The notes under the pieces are model-generated. The model was given only the letters and a program-made list of their open reading frames with translations, was not told where the DNA came from and ran no database searches. Of a stretch of 64,000 bases of DNA, positions 18,345-28,328 are shown piece after piece. Origin of the DNA: Segetibacter sp. 3557_3 (lineage in GTDB: Bacteria; Bacteroidota; Bacteroidia; Chitinophagales; Chitinophagaceae). The translations under genes and the position numbers were made by a program. Location: contig NZ_SMSK01000025.1 of NCBI RefSeq assembly GCF_004354985.1, positions 1 through 64,000 of the forward strand, written 5' to 3'. Position 1 is the stretch's first letter; every line of letters starts with the position of its first letter.

Positions 18345-19188
18345 TTTACGCCCGGGTAACTAAGGTTAACATGTATTGCAGGCAAGGGGTTCCGCAACGA
18401 TATCCGGTTGAGGCCTTTGATCGATCTTGGAATTATCATTTTCTTTACCCGAATCTTTAGTGCACTATAACACTTATCGGCATTCCCGCTTCTACAACAT
18501 CTTGCGGGTGGTGATCAGGGCGGTGTTTCTACCATGGCTCAGGCTCTTGCAGACTCTTCGTAGTAGCCTGGTTGCAATGGCGTGAACTGCACAATCTTCC
18601 TCGATCGAGTTTGTTGCACTGGATGCAGGGTTCTCCAATGTAGCAGTTTATGAAAAGGTCATAAAGTTGTATATACACGATAGTACAGCCAACCGGTACT
18701 TCCATACTGCCGCACAATTACGTGCGGTCTTGCCAATCATAGCGAGCAAAGCGGATAAGCCCTTCTATTTGACGATTAGCCCTGGATATCAAACAGCAAT
18801 TGCCGCAGTGGAGTTAAGCTCCTGGAAATTTTTATGGAGCCAGCCATAACGCTTTGGGCGTCGGCCGTTGCGTCGCACGTGTCAACGATATTTCATTGAT
18901 GGACCGGGTGTTTAAACGTTTGACCCTTACTGCTCCGTTGCATGCATGTCTACGCCACAATTCCAGCAATGTTATTCAGCAGCAATTGTTTCTGTTGTGC
19001 AATGCTTTCTGACATAACGGTGGTGTTGCAGTAGATTGCCGTTTATCCTTATTGGCATTTTATTCGGTTTTATTTGACCCCAGTCACTTGCAATGCACAA
19101 AAACTTTCTTTCCCTTTGTTAAGGATCGTTATCCAAATGCGCTTCTGCCCCCGGGCAGGTCCAAATAACTTCACTAAAATCCATTGCC
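18345..19188. other. Intergenic stretch, nothing recognised
   Basis: About 840 bases with only short frames (18529-18717 minus, 18667-18849 plus) lacking family features. TTTTATTTGAC near 19066 resembles a Bacteroidota -7 box and may serve the FG-GAP gene downstream. Confidence 0.35.
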
Positions 19189-20373
19189 ATGTGTCCGATC
19201 AATTACCGAAACAAATTGCGCAGTTATGTAAGCCTGGGTGGACTCTGCCTGCTCTTGCTTAACGGATCGTCGTGCAACGCCCAGCCTCCAGCGCAGGCGC
19301 TCTTAATTCCGGCAAAAAGCTCACCTGTGGCAATGGGCTGTGGGCCGGGCAATATCGTAGCAGGCGATGTAAATAATGATGGCAAAGTGGATCTTATACT
19401 TGCCTGCAGCCAGGAAAAGCGCTTAACAATTTTCATTGGGCAGGGAAATGGCGCCTTTACTCCTTCTGTTAAGCCTGTAGATGTGTCCATTGCTCCAAAT
19501 GAAATAGCGTTAAGTGATGTTAACGGTGATGGTAATGCTGACCTGGTGGTAGCAAGCCATGATAGCTATGGAGTTTTGATTGTCACGGGCGACGGCAAGG
19601 GAAATTTTGCCGTGTCGCCAAACGCGATTATTACTATGCTAACAGGTCGCGATCCGCACACACATGGGCTGGGTACGGGTGATTTCAACGGCGACGCTAT
19701 TCCCGACATCGCCACCGCTAACAATTCTGATAATGCAATTGCTATTATGCTGAGTACCAGTAACAGAAACTGGGTTCCTGCTCCCGGCTCACCTTTCCCG
19801 GTAAATTCATCACCTTACCCGCTGACTGTCGGAGACGTAAACAGAGACGGGAAATTAGATGTTGTCTCAACCAGCACAAGGACAACAAGCGGTGGGATTT
19901 CACTACTGATTGGGGATGGTAAAGGAAACTTTCGACGCCAGGATGTTACGCTCAGGACTCCAAGCCCCTGGTTTGTTGCAATTGGTGATATCAATAGGGA
20001 CGGTAAGTCCGACCTCGCGATCACGCATTCTGAACGGAGCGAGTTGTCGATACTTGCCGGGAATAGCAGTGGCGACTTTACGGAAGTAGCGGGCTCACCA
20101 TTTTCTTTAGCCAGCAGCGCATGGCACGTTTCAATCGCGGATATGAACGGCGATGCAAATGCTGATGTGTTGGCGGCCGCAAACGATGGCGTGCGCGTGA
20201 TGCTCGGCAATGGAAAGGGACAATTTAAGCCAGCCCCGGGCTCACCTTTCGCCACCGGCAAAGGTTCCTGGCATCTCGCCGTTACAGATGTGAACGGTGA
20301 TGGTAAGCCGGACGTTGCGACCAGCAACCTCGAGAGCAAGAGTTTTTCCGTGTTGTTGGGTAGAGGGCATTAA
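19189..20373 (+). CDS. FG-GAP/VCBS repeat beta-propeller protein, exported
   Basis: The product is 394 aa. The N-terminus YVSLGGLCLLLLNGSSCNAQ is hydrophobic and ends with a Cys, so it is exported and may be a lipoprotein, though the lipobox is imperfect. Seven calcium-binding loops of the DxNxDGxxD type follow: DVNNDGKVD, DVNGDGNAD, DFNGDAIPD, DVNRDGKLD, DINRDGKSD, DMNGDANAD and DVNGDGKPD. Seven such loops fit a seven-bladed integrin-alpha-like propeller. Proteins of this kind bind ligands or stabilise surface complexes; no catalytic domain is present. It lies alone between the PAS kinase and the ABC operon. The role is unknown. Confidence 0.85.
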   Translation: MCPINYRNKLRSYVSLGGLCLLLLNGSSCNAQPPAQALLIPAKSSPVAMGCGPGNIVAGDVNNDGKVDLILACSQEKRLTIFIGQGNGAFTPSVKPVDVSIAPNEIALSDVNGDGNADLVVASHDSYGVLIVTGDGKGNFAVSPNAIITMLTGRDPHTHGLGTGDFNGDAIPDIATANNSDNAIAIMLSTSNRNWVPAPGSPFPVNSSPYPLTVGDVNRDGKLDVVSTSTRTTSGGISLLIGDGKGNFRRQDVTLRTPSPWFVAIGDINRDGKSDLAITHSERSELSILAGNSSGDFTEVAGSPFSLASSAWHVSIADMNGDANADVLAAANDGVRVMLGNGKGQFKPAPGSPFATGKGSWHLAVTDVNGDGKPDVATSNLESKSFSVLLGRGH

Positions 20374-20708
20374 AGGAAGTTGAATGGATGACCAGTTAAA
20401 TAGTCAAACACGTATCGGTCACTATAGTAAGGAGGTTAATACCAGTTATTCTTCCGTCAGCGAAGTGCCGGCATGCACTCTTAAATGTGCTGCCATGAGA
20501 AGCCATTGTTGAACGGAGCGTCGCAACCACCGTCGCAGGAAGCTCAAATGCCGGCTACAAAAAAATCAAAACATCATTGCAGCAATAAGCTCTATCGCAG
20601 ACCTGTTGCAGGTTTTCACTGTTGCTTTAATACTTTTGAATAAGTCTTGCTTGGCAATCGATCAGCTTATCAATCTACAATATGCACCGCCAGATCATTG
20701 GGCCACTA
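20374..20708. other. Convergent intergenic stretch
   Basis: 335 bases between convergent genes. Nothing coding is seen. ACCTGTTGCAGGT at about 20599-20611 is a short palindrome, too small to call a terminator. Confidence 0.3.
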
Positions 20709-22052
20709 CTAAACTACTTTCCTTAGCTTGAATATCCCAATTCCAAACAGAAGCCCGGTGGGCAGTAGCAACGGCAGCAGTGCTTTTGGCCATTGTACTT
20801 GTGTTGCAGTAGAGAAGTACTCCGGCCTGATCTTTTTTAAATCCCCGGCAGGTGCGGGTGAAGCTTCGAATATTGCAGGGTAAAACTTCAGCCGCAATTT
20901 TTCATGAAAAGATGAGGTGCTATCGAGGAATTGCAAGTGGTTCGCCATGCCCGTTCCGGCGATGGCGTTTAGTTGTAATTGGGTGTGCATAGTGGGTATA
21001 AAAACCGCCGCCAGGTTACTGGCTTTGTCCCGCTGGTTCAGCTTTGCTTTCATACGTGCCGCATCTGAAGCGGCTTCATCGTCGCCCAATTGCTGCATGG
21101 CATAATACCACAGCCAACTGAACGATTTTTCGGGTAAGCGATAGGTGGCGAATTGTGGATAGTGCGCATAAAATTTAGTCATCGTTTGCTGCTTGTCCGT
21201 ATCCCATTTCATGTGGTAGCCATCGCGCTGTTTTACAATCGTGCTTAGCGCTTCAGGCACCGGATATTTGTTAGCCACGTAGTTGTTTACGCTTGCAGGT
21301 AGCAAGATGGTTAAGGTTACCCATAATGCCACGAACAATAAGGCATTAAAGGCAGAGGATTTGTTGAGCGAGGAAACGAGGAGGCCGAGTACAAACCAAA
21401 AAGCGATATACAATACACTGATGATACAAATGCCTGCGAACTGCGCATTCACGGGTATAGCCAGCACGATTGCAGCCGCAGCTAACAATATTGCCAGCAA
21501 GGCATATACTACGACGGCGCGAACCGCAAGTTTATGTAACAGGAACTTCAGCGATGAGCCGGATTGTACTGCTACCAGCGACCATGTGCCAGCTTCCTTT
21601 TCCTCCGACAGCAGGTTGAAGGTAAACGAAATAATGAGTAGTGGAAAGAGGTAGATGATCACAAATCCAAGATCGAGATTTCCGGATGCCAGGGTTGCCG
21701 GGTTGTTTAAATCGGTATCGTACTTTTGAGCTTCGAGGCCGCGGATATTTACTGCCTGCATAGCGGGGTTAACATCGCGCTGGCCAACAGAAATTGCGGC
21801 CAATTTATCGGGCTTATTGATTAATGCGAAGCGTAAGTAGTACATGAGTAGCCCCATGTCGGTGCTGAAGTATTTAATGTTGCGCCCAATATGATCGTGT
21901 TGAAACTCGTGGATAGCTTCAATTGCTTTTTCTTTTTTTGCCAGGAACTGTTGGCCGATAATAATGCTTACGGCTCCGGTAAGTAAAACCAGTACCAAAC
22001 TGGCGATAACGGTTTTTGATTGAAGAAAATTCTTAAAGGCTAAAACATGCAT
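20709..22052 (-). CDS. ABC-2 type permease (DUF3526-like), second of pair
   Basis: About 447 aa from ATG 22050-22052 (MHVLAFKNFLQSKTVIASLVLVLLTG), which lies 2 bases after the stop of the upstream permease; longer starts would overlap that gene. One N-terminal membrane segment is followed by a large extracytoplasmic loop (HDHIGRNIKYFSTDMG), then the core segments GFVIIYLFPLLIISFTFNLLSEEKEAGTW (with the cytosolic EEKEAGT coupling motif typical of ABC-2 permeases), AVVVYALLAILLAAAAIVLAI, FAGICIISVLYIAFWFVLGLLVSSL and a last segment near the C-terminus. It should work with the ATPase at 26222 and the sister permease at 22055. The transported substrate is unknown; the TonB receptor in the operon points to uptake or processing of a metal chelate or similar ligand. 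Confidence 0.85.
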   Translation of the reverse strand: MHVLAFKNFLQSKTVIASLVLVLLTGAVSIIIGQQFLAKKEKAIEAIHEFQHDHIGRNIKYFSTDMGLLMYYLRFALINKPDKLAAISVGQRDVNPAMQAVNIRGLEAQKYDTDLNNPATLASGNLDLGFVIIYLFPLLIISFTFNLLSEEKEAGTWSLVAVQSGSSLKFLLHKLAVRAVVVYALLAILLAAAAIVLAIPVNAQFAGICIISVLYIAFWFVLGLLVSSLNKSSAFNALLFVALWVTLTILLPASVNNYVANKYPVPEALSTIVKQRDGYHMKWDTDKQQTMTKFYAHYPQFATYRLPEKSFSWLWYYAMQQLGDDEAASDAARMKAKLNQRDKASNLAAVFIPTMHTQLQLNAIAGTGMANHLQFLDSTSSFHEKLRLKFYPAIFEASPAPAGDLKKIRPEYFSTATQVQWPKALLPLLLPTGLLFGIGIFKLRKVV

Positions 22053-22054
22053 AG

Positions 22055-23503
22055 TTAAATCGCTTTTGCTTTTTTGGCACTCCGGAGAATGATTAAGATT
22101 GTTAGCGTACTCCATAACGCAAGAGCAGCCAGTGCTGCGGCAGCATTTTGGAATAGTACTCCCCTTTGAACATGGGAGTTTTCGAAATCCGGAAATGCCT
22201 GCCAATGATCGCGGCTGATGCTAAATGGCTGCTCGTTATCCCTGGGCTTTGTGTTAGGAATGAGTTTAATCTGAAGTGCATTCATCTCCTGCGCAAGCCG
22301 ATATCGATACCGCTCTGCCGCACTTTGAAAGTTGGTGTATGAATAAAAGTCGGTACCTGAAAAAACGGAAGAGATGACCTTGATTGCGGCAAGCGGATTT
22401 ATCCACGCAGTGCTGTTTGCGAGGGCATTTTGTTTTTCGTAAGTCTGCAACAGTGATTGCAGGTGGCCATTGTAGATAGCTGCGCTGAGGCGTTCGCCTT
22501 CCTGCATTATGAAGCCGCTATAATTAAATGGCAATTGCTGGATGGAGTCAACCTGGTGTGCACGGAGCACGGAATCTTTAATGGCTTTGTAGTGAGGATC
22601 GTCCGGGTTATGACTGTCGCCAGCTTCAATTAGATCGCTTTCGATTGCCGTTTCAAATTCCACCTTTGATGCCCCCGGATAAACAGTGCCGCCAATCGCC
22701 TGTGTTATCCTGGGCAGCAGGATTGCAAATACCAGCCAGAGTCCGAGTAGTTTAAACAACCCTTGACGCGCGCTGTTACTGCTTGTGGAAACAGTAACAG
22801 CTATCGTGCTAATAACCCAATACAACAGGAAATAGGCGAGGGTGATTACTGCCAATCGCAATAGCACCTCAGCGCCCACTTCATCATGATTAGTGAGTGC
22901 AAGCAGCACACATGATACGATGATTACCGGTGTATAAAACAATATTGACACGCTCATCAGTCCAAGGGTTTTTCCTACAATGATTTCCATCCAACTTGCC
23001 CCTTGTGTCAATACCATTTTCAATGTGCCATTCTCCCGGTCGGCAGCTACAGCGCCAAATCCAAGAAAAAAAATGATCAGCGGCAGGATGACCTGTAACA
23101 ACATTGCCATGCTAATTTCTCCAAAACGCAATAGCCCTGTTGAGAACCCGGCCTCAGAAAAGTTGACCGTATTTTGTTTATGTGCTTCCAGGAAGATTGC
23201 ACTTCCTGTGAAGCTTTCGAGGCCAAAATCGAAGATGCTAAGTGGATGTTTTGTACGGAAAGCAAATGTGCCAAAGTGTGCCATTCTGTGCGGATGTTTG
23301 TCGGGATTTGACTCCCAACTTTCACGTGCTTTATGCTGGTAAGATTCGCGAATATCATTCTGCACAACATAGTTGCTGTAACCGGTAATTGCCGCGTATG
23401 CCAGCAGCAAGCCAAAAACAATAAGGGTGGCAAACAGGGCACCTGACTTAAAAGTGGTTGTGCAAAATTGTTTGGCAATCAACAATACATTCCTTCTTTG
23501 CAT
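22055..23503 (-). CDS. ABC-2 type permease (DUF3526-like), first of pair
   Basis: The product is 482 aa with the same plan as its neighbour: an N-terminal segment (GALFATLIVFGLLLAYAAITG), a long outer loop, then MAMLLQVILPLIIFFLGFGAVAADRENGTLKMVL (ADRENGTLK is the coupling motif), further segments, a second large extracytoplasmic domain (about residues 270-420), and the last membrane helix AAAALAALALWSTLTILIILRSAKKAKAI. It starts 9 bases after the TonB receptor stop, so the genes are co-transcribed. The two permeases are distant paralogues and probably form a heterodimer. Confidence 0.85.
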   Translation of the reverse strand: MQRRNVLLIAKQFCTTTFKSGALFATLIVFGLLLAYAAITGYSNYVVQNDIRESYQHKARESWESNPDKHPHRMAHFGTFAFRTKHPLSIFDFGLESFTGSAIFLEAHKQNTVNFSEAGFSTGLLRFGEISMAMLLQVILPLIIFFLGFGAVAADRENGTLKMVLTQGASWMEIIVGKTLGLMSVSILFYTPVIIVSCVLLALTNHDEVGAEVLLRLAVITLAYFLLYWVISTIAVTVSTSSNSARQGLFKLLGLWLVFAILLPRITQAIGGTVYPGASKVEFETAIESDLIEAGDSHNPDDPHYKAIKDSVLRAHQVDSIQQLPFNYSGFIMQEGERLSAAIYNGHLQSLLQTYEKQNALANSTAWINPLAAIKVISSVFSGTDFYSYTNFQSAAERYRYRLAQEMNALQIKLIPNTKPRDNEQPFSISRDHWQAFPDFENSHVQRGVLFQNAAAALAALALWSTLTILIILRSAKKAKAI

Positions 23504-23512
23504 GAGGCTTGA

Positions 23513-25996
23513 TTAGAATTTATAAGTTGCAGTGAACATGATGTTGCGCGGGGCACCCGGAAACAGGCGGAGGTAATTCTGTGCCCCGATCCAATACGTT
23601 TTGTTGGTCAGGTTGTTTACGTTTACCGATAACTGCATGTTGCTTTTCCCCGGCTCATAGTAAACGGCAGCATCAAAGATTGTATATGCAGGCACACGGA
23701 AGGCGGTCGTAAACCAGGGCACCTTATCACCGCTGTATTGCACACCGAGCCCTATACCTGTATTGCCTAGCATCGAGCCTGAATGAATATTGTAACGGGT
23801 CCAAAGGTTTGCACTATTGAAGGGAGTATTCTGTTTTCTTGTTTCAACCAATGAAGGGTCATTGTCTTTCAGGATCACAGCGTCTATATAACTGTACGAC
23901 GCATTTATTTGCCAATTGGGTAGCAAAAATCCGGCGATGTCCATTTCGAAACCCCTGCTTCGCTCTGCACCGCGGGTGGTAAGCGAGTCGGGAAAAGCAG
24001 GAACATTAGCATTGAGCAAAATGTTCTGCTGGTTGATTTCATAAACAGCCGCGTTTAACTTTATTGTGTTGTTGAATAGTCCACCTTTTAATCCCACTTC
24101 TTTAAGGTCGCTTGTCAGGGGATCAAACTGGCTGCCGGGTTTTAACGAGGCGGTGTTGGGCATCAAAGTAACTGTGTTCACCTGCGGCTGAAATCCTTGC
24201 AGGTAAGTGCCGTAGACATTTACGTTTACTGTAATTGCATATGTCAGGCCCACCCTTGGTAGTACAAAACTATTTTCGGCTTGTAACGGGTTGCCGGATT
24301 TGTAATTGGTTATGTCGCGAAAGAATTCGTTTCTGAGGCTAAGCAATAAGGTGAACCTGTTCCATTGTAATTGCTCCTGGATGTATATGGCATTAGTGGT
24401 GGTTAGTGCAGCCGGTAAGGCAGTTCTTACATTCAGGGTATAGTCGTCGGCGTTGCGTATGGTATATGTTGGATTGTTGAGATCGAAGTGGTTTACATTC
24501 GGTTTAGGTAGAAGCTTTCCGGAGATTGTTGTTGCCTGGTAATTTGCTGCGTTCGCCAACACAAATGAGGCTGCAACAGAGCCGTCTTTCAACAAATAGC
24601 CCCGCGCGGCATTTTGACCACCTCCCTTGAATTTGTTCCAACTGTGCAGGTCATAACCAATCAATAATTTGTGAACGGCTTTGCCGGTTTCAAAATCAAA
24701 GTTTAAATAAGTGTTCAGGTTGTCGATGTTCCAGAATTGCTTGCGTTGTACAAACTGCATCGCAGCGAGGGAAGTTACCGGGGCATTGTTGAAGTCCACT
24801 GCAAAGGCGTTGGTTGTGCGGTGCTCCTGCAGGTCCTCAGTCCAGGTTTGCTTCATGTACGAGGTGGTGAGGGTAATGTGCTTGCTGAATTTATGCGAGA
24901 GGTTGCCCGTAATCACAAAATCCCTGGATTGAAAGAAGTCGTTGGGTGCACCAAGGTTCAGGCTGATGGGCGTGCTGGCAAGGTTGGTTACCCCCGCGAT
25001 AGCACCAAAGATTGGCTGACCCCGGTCGAGGTTGCCCCGCATGTTGCTGAGGATAAGCTCAACATTTATAGCGGTTTTTTGATCCGGCAAGTACGTAAAT
25101 GAAGGGGATAGCAGGAACGACTTATTACCTACCATGTCGCGGTAACTCCTTGCTTCCTGGTAGGCACCGTTCAACCGGTACAGCAACGTTTTTTCCTGGT
25201 TAAGCGGACCCGTGAAGTCGAGTGATCCACGTATGGTACTGAAGCTGCCGGCAGCCAGCCTGATTTCTCTCCTGTTTACGTTTAAAGGTTTTTTAGTGAC
25301 GAGGTTTATACTGCCGCCGGGATCAACAGACGCGAAGGTGGCGCTTGCTGGTCCTTTAATCACCTCTATGCGTTCGATGTTGGTGGTAAGTGGTTGTAAA
25401 AAATAGTATTGGCGTGTACGCATGCCATTAATGATCTGCCCCTCTTCGTTTTGACTTATTCCGCGAATGGCATACTGGTTATAGAAACTCGATGGAATAA
25501 CACCACTTGCAGATTTCACAGCATCTGCCATTTGAAAAGCCTGGCGGTCTGCGATCAACTCTTTTGTGACCGTAGCAATGGCTTGCGGAATATCCTTGTT
25601 TAAGGCGGATGTTTTTGTTGCACCAAAGGAGTATTCGCTATGGTATCTCTTTGAAGTTCTTCCGATCACTTCAACGGTTTGTAACTGTTTGCTTTCTGGT
25701 ATAAGCACTGCAATGAATGGTTTTGTGTTGCCGCCTGTAAGGTTGATCACTTCAGTAAGTGTTTCATAGCCGATGTGTGAAACTTTTAGCGTGTACCTTC
25801 CTGGTTGGAGGTTCAAGAACTTAAACTCACCATTGATGTCGGTTGAGATGGTTGTTTGAGATTGACCTGAAAGTATTACTGTGGCTCCGGACACGCTTTC
25901 CTGGTCTTCGCTGCGAACAATTCCATTAAACGTAAGCTGGCTATAGGCTGTACCGCTAATCACGAGCATGATGATGAAAAAGGTTATGGGTTTCAT
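23513..25996 (-). CDS. TonB-dependent siderophore-type receptor
   Basis: The product is 827 aa. Order: signal peptide (MKPITFFIIMLVISGTAYSQ), a carboxypeptidase-regulatory-like domain (residues about 20-105, FNGIVRSEDQESVSGATVILSG and GEFKFLNLQPGRYTLKVSHIGYE), a plug domain (IPQAIATVTKELIADRQAFQMADAVKSASGV, YAIRGISQNEEGQIINGMRT, IERIEVIKGPASATFASVDPGGSINLVTKKPL) and a 22-strand-type barrel ending in ATYKF with the usual C-terminal Phe. The plug wording is that of ferric-siderophore receptors (FhuA/FecA group). It is encoded between an ABC ATPase and two ABC-2 permeases. The ligand is not known; a metal chelate is the best guess. Confidence 0.93.
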   Translation of the reverse strand: MKPITFFIIMLVISGTAYSQLTFNGIVRSEDQESVSGATVILSGQSQTTISTDINGEFKFLNLQPGRYTLKVSHIGYETLTEVINLTGGNTKPFIAVLIPESKQLQTVEVIGRTSKRYHSEYSFGATKTSALNKDIPQAIATVTKELIADRQAFQMADAVKSASGVIPSSFYNQYAIRGISQNEEGQIINGMRTRQYYFLQPLTTNIERIEVIKGPASATFASVDPGGSINLVTKKPLNVNRREIRLAAGSFSTIRGSLDFTGPLNQEKTLLYRLNGAYQEARSYRDMVGNKSFLLSPSFTYLPDQKTAINVELILSNMRGNLDRGQPIFGAIAGVTNLASTPISLNLGAPNDFFQSRDFVITGNLSHKFSKHITLTTSYMKQTWTEDLQEHRTTNAFAVDFNNAPVTSLAAMQFVQRKQFWNIDNLNTYLNFDFETGKAVHKLLIGYDLHSWNKFKGGGQNAARGYLLKDGSVAASFVLANAANYQATTISGKLLPKPNVNHFDLNNPTYTIRNADDYTLNVRTALPAALTTTNAIYIQEQLQWNRFTLLLSLRNEFFRDITNYKSGNPLQAENSFVLPRVGLTYAITVNVNVYGTYLQGFQPQVNTVTLMPNTASLKPGSQFDPLTSDLKEVGLKGGLFNNTIKLNAAVYEINQQNILLNANVPAFPDSLTTRGAERSRGFEMDIAGFLLPNWQINASYSYIDAVILKDNDPSLVETRKQNTPFNSANLWTRYNIHSGSMLGNTGIGLGVQYSGDKVPWFTTAFRVPAYTIFDAAVYYEPGKSNMQLSVNVNNLTNKTYWIGAQNYLRLFPGAPRNIMFTATYKF

Positions 25997-26221
25997 GTTT
26001 GTTTAATCGTGTATGCTGAGGTTTCTACTAAGGGGTTCATCACCGTATTACCGGGTTATTCTTCTAACTCGAAAGGTCAGGCGTTTGCATGTTAGCGCTT
26101 CGATGATCAATAAGACATCCGGTAGCATGGCAAAGCAGGCCGGGCATGTACGGCTGTATACAACGCGGTTATCCGTCACCGGATACGTGGATTGACGCTG
26201 TCGATAGTTGAAAGAAATCGC

Positions 26222-26917
26222 CTAGATCGTTTCCAGGTAAAGGTTTTGCAGCCCGGTGGCAGTGATATCGACGGTGTTGAGTGTATGTACTAGTTTTCCG
26301 CTTTTCATGATGCCGATGTGACTGGCGACATTTACCGCGTTAAAGATGTCGTGGGTTGCCATGAAAATCGCTTTGCCTTCTGCTGCCATGTTTTTGCAAA
26401 TGGTGGTAAACTCAGCTGTGGCTTTCGGATCAAGTCCTGAAGTTGGTTCGTCCATCAAAATGGCATCGGCATTTTTTGCCAGGGCTATCGCAATGCCAAC
26501 CTTTTGCCGCATTCCTTTCGAGTATGTGCCAACTTTTGTTGGATGTGCTTCGTGCTGCAAACCTGCGCGCGTCAACAAATCGGAGAGCTGATCGGGTGGG
26601 TAGGTAAACCCTGCAAGACGGCTAAAGAAATCAAGATTTTCTACACCGGTTAGATTGCCATAAAGCATGACAACTTCTGGTATGTAGGCAATGAATTTCT
26701 TTGTAGCAATATCGTTAGGACGAACTTCTATGCCATTGATTTTGGCGCTTCCTGAAGTCGCTGAAGTGAAGCCTAGAAACAGGTTGATGGTGGTTGTTTT
26801 GCCGGCTCCGTTTTGACCGAGCAGGCAGAATATTTCACCTTTGTTAATGGTAAGATTTAGTGCATCTAACGCCGTATGCTCACCGTAAGATTTGGTAAGC
26901 CCAATTGCCTGGAGCAT
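26222..26917 (-). CDS. ABC transporter ATP-binding protein
   Basis: The product is 231 aa. Walker A is LGQNGAGKTTTIN, the Q-loop region is IAYIPE, the signature is YSKGMRQKVGIAIALA, Walker B is AILMDEPTSGLDP and the switch His is in FMATHD. Wording is that of the NosF/CcmA/Drr subfamily that works with ABC-2 permeases. It is the natural motor for the two DUF3526-like permeases downstream on the same strand. A 225-base gap separates it from the TonB receptor, longer than other gaps in the unit, so an internal promoter is possible. Confidence 0.93.
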   Translation of the reverse strand: MLQAIGLTKSYGEHTALDALNLTINKGEIFCLLGQNGAGKTTTINLFLGFTSATSGSAKINGIEVRPNDIATKKFIAYIPEVVMLYGNLTGVENLDFFSRLAGFTYPPDQLSDLLTRAGLQHEAHPTKVGTYSKGMRQKVGIAIALAKNADAILMDEPTSGLDPKATAEFTTICKNMAAEGKAIFMATHDIFNAVNVASHIGIMKSGKLVHTLNTVDITATGLQNLYLETI

Positions 26918-27138
26918 GGGAATGTATTTAGCTGAATAATAGACAATGCTTATGCTATCTCGTTTAGTTAAGCGATCTTTTTTGGACCAGGCCGCAGTTT
27001 GTTAATTGTAAATCCTTGCCCGCCCGGCTGAGTCAGGTGGACGGACGCCGCGGTATACCATTACTGGGCAAAATAAGCCAGCAAGGGCTTAATTACACAA
27101 CACTGAGTGCTTATGAGCAAGTCTGGTAAAGATGGAGA

Positions 27139-27465
27139 TCAGCTAATTGAAGGTGGGCCACGTCCCGAAGAAGTAGCACCAATAGAGGTAACAAGGGGAG
27201 CATTGTAGTCACTATATCCAGGTGAGAGCTGTGGTAGGGCAGGGGCCAACCCATAGTGAACGCTTTGATCGAAGGCTTTAACCAGTTCGTAGTCACAGAT
27301 GGCACAAGCGGGAGCACCAAAGATTTTGTTGTTTTGAGAAGTTTTTGCAATGGATTTTAGCGGCTCATGCCGGTGTGCTGTTTTCACCACATGAACGAAA
27401 CAAAACATTACCAACAGGAACCCGGCTATAAGCTGGCTACGCAGTATGTTGTTTTTTGACTTCAC
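27139..27465 (-). CDS. Small membrane-anchored Cys/His protein
   Basis: The frame is open further upstream, but the recognisable protein starts near GTG 27465: VKSKNNILRSQLIAGFLLVMFCFVHVVKTAHRHEP, followed by GAPACAICDYELVKAFDQ. This layout, one membrane helix followed by a HxHE element and a CxxC pair (CAIC), is common in short Bacteroidota proteins encoded near metal and TonB genes. The outward Cys/His groups could bind a metal such as copper (inference). It precedes the ABC/TonB genes on the same strand, with a 221-base gap. On the minus strand TACCTTCG (27470-27477), with TTG 20 bases upstream, resembles a promoter, but then the transcript start would fall nearly at this GTG. The start is therefore uncertain. 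Confidence 0.5.
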   Translation of the reverse strand: MKSKNNILRSQLIAGFLLVMFCFVHVVKTAHRHEPLKSIAKTSQNNKIFGAPACAICDYELVKAFDQSVHYGLAPALPQLSPGYSDYNAPLVTSIGATSSGRGPPSIS

Positions 27466-27774
27466 GGTGCGAAGGTATGGGTTTGTTGAAATTTTTGCAA
27501 CATCGTTGAAAATATTTCTTTGCGCCTCGACCAGCCTCGGGGTGAGTAGATAGACAAAGGTGACATACGTGCTGTTGCAGTAGCGAGACCCTACTTTATC
27601 GAATTTGCTATAACAAACACCTGATTTATCATATAGGGATTGTTGAAACCGCAGATGGAGAATATGCGAAATTGTATTATCGTGCCGGAGCAAGCTTTAT
27701 TGAAGCTTTTGAAATTTTAGAATATTAACCGTTTTTAACAAGGTTGTTCATTTAATCTTTATTAAGTTTGTTTC

Positions 27775-27939
27775 ATGTCGGGTAACGAAAAACATATTTC
27801 TTCACCAATGCGCAAGTACCACGTTGTACTTGATACCCGCGATAGTTATACCTGTTCATTTACTGAATTTTTACCCTTCAATTCAGGGATGTATTACTAC
27901 TCAAGCTTCAAAGCCTTTAAAACTTTAACCCCGGCCTAA
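27775..27939 (+). CDS. Possible 54-aa protein
   Basis: ATG 27775 opens MSGNEKHISSPMRKYHVVLDTRDSYTC and ends ...YYYSSFKAFKTLTPA. There is no family match from memory. An exact TAAGTTTG (27763-27770), the Bacteroidota -7 consensus, lies just before the ATG, too close for a normal leader. It is either a leaderless small gene or a promoter for the genes further right. The rest of 27700-28328 shows nothing coding. Confidence 0.25.
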   Translation: MSGNEKHISSPMRKYHVVLDTRDSYTCSFTEFLPFNSGMYYYSSFKAFKTLTPA

Positions 27940-28328
27940 ACTCTTCTTCCGGGTCCGGGGAAGTCCATCTTTTACGTATTGTCATCTTTCGGAATTATTG
28001 CAGCGGGATAGTTTTCTTTCTTCAACTGTAACGCTATTGTTGCAATGGCAGCATGCTGACCTATCTGCTATAAATCCTGTAGAAAAAAGCAAGTATGCTT
28101 AGGGCAACCGCCATTGCAAAAAAAAAACTTTCCGGCGCAGATGATTTACATATGCTCAATCAATGTCGTTTAGTTAAGCCGATTATGTAATTTGTTTGCC
28201 CAGCTACTTCCAGTGGTACAAGAGTGCGACGCAACGATGTCCTATAGAATTCCTGTGGCCGGGTCCATAAGAATTTGCTTAAGTAAACGGCATTGTATCC
28301 TCAATTGTGAACACAAAATTTTTCTCCT

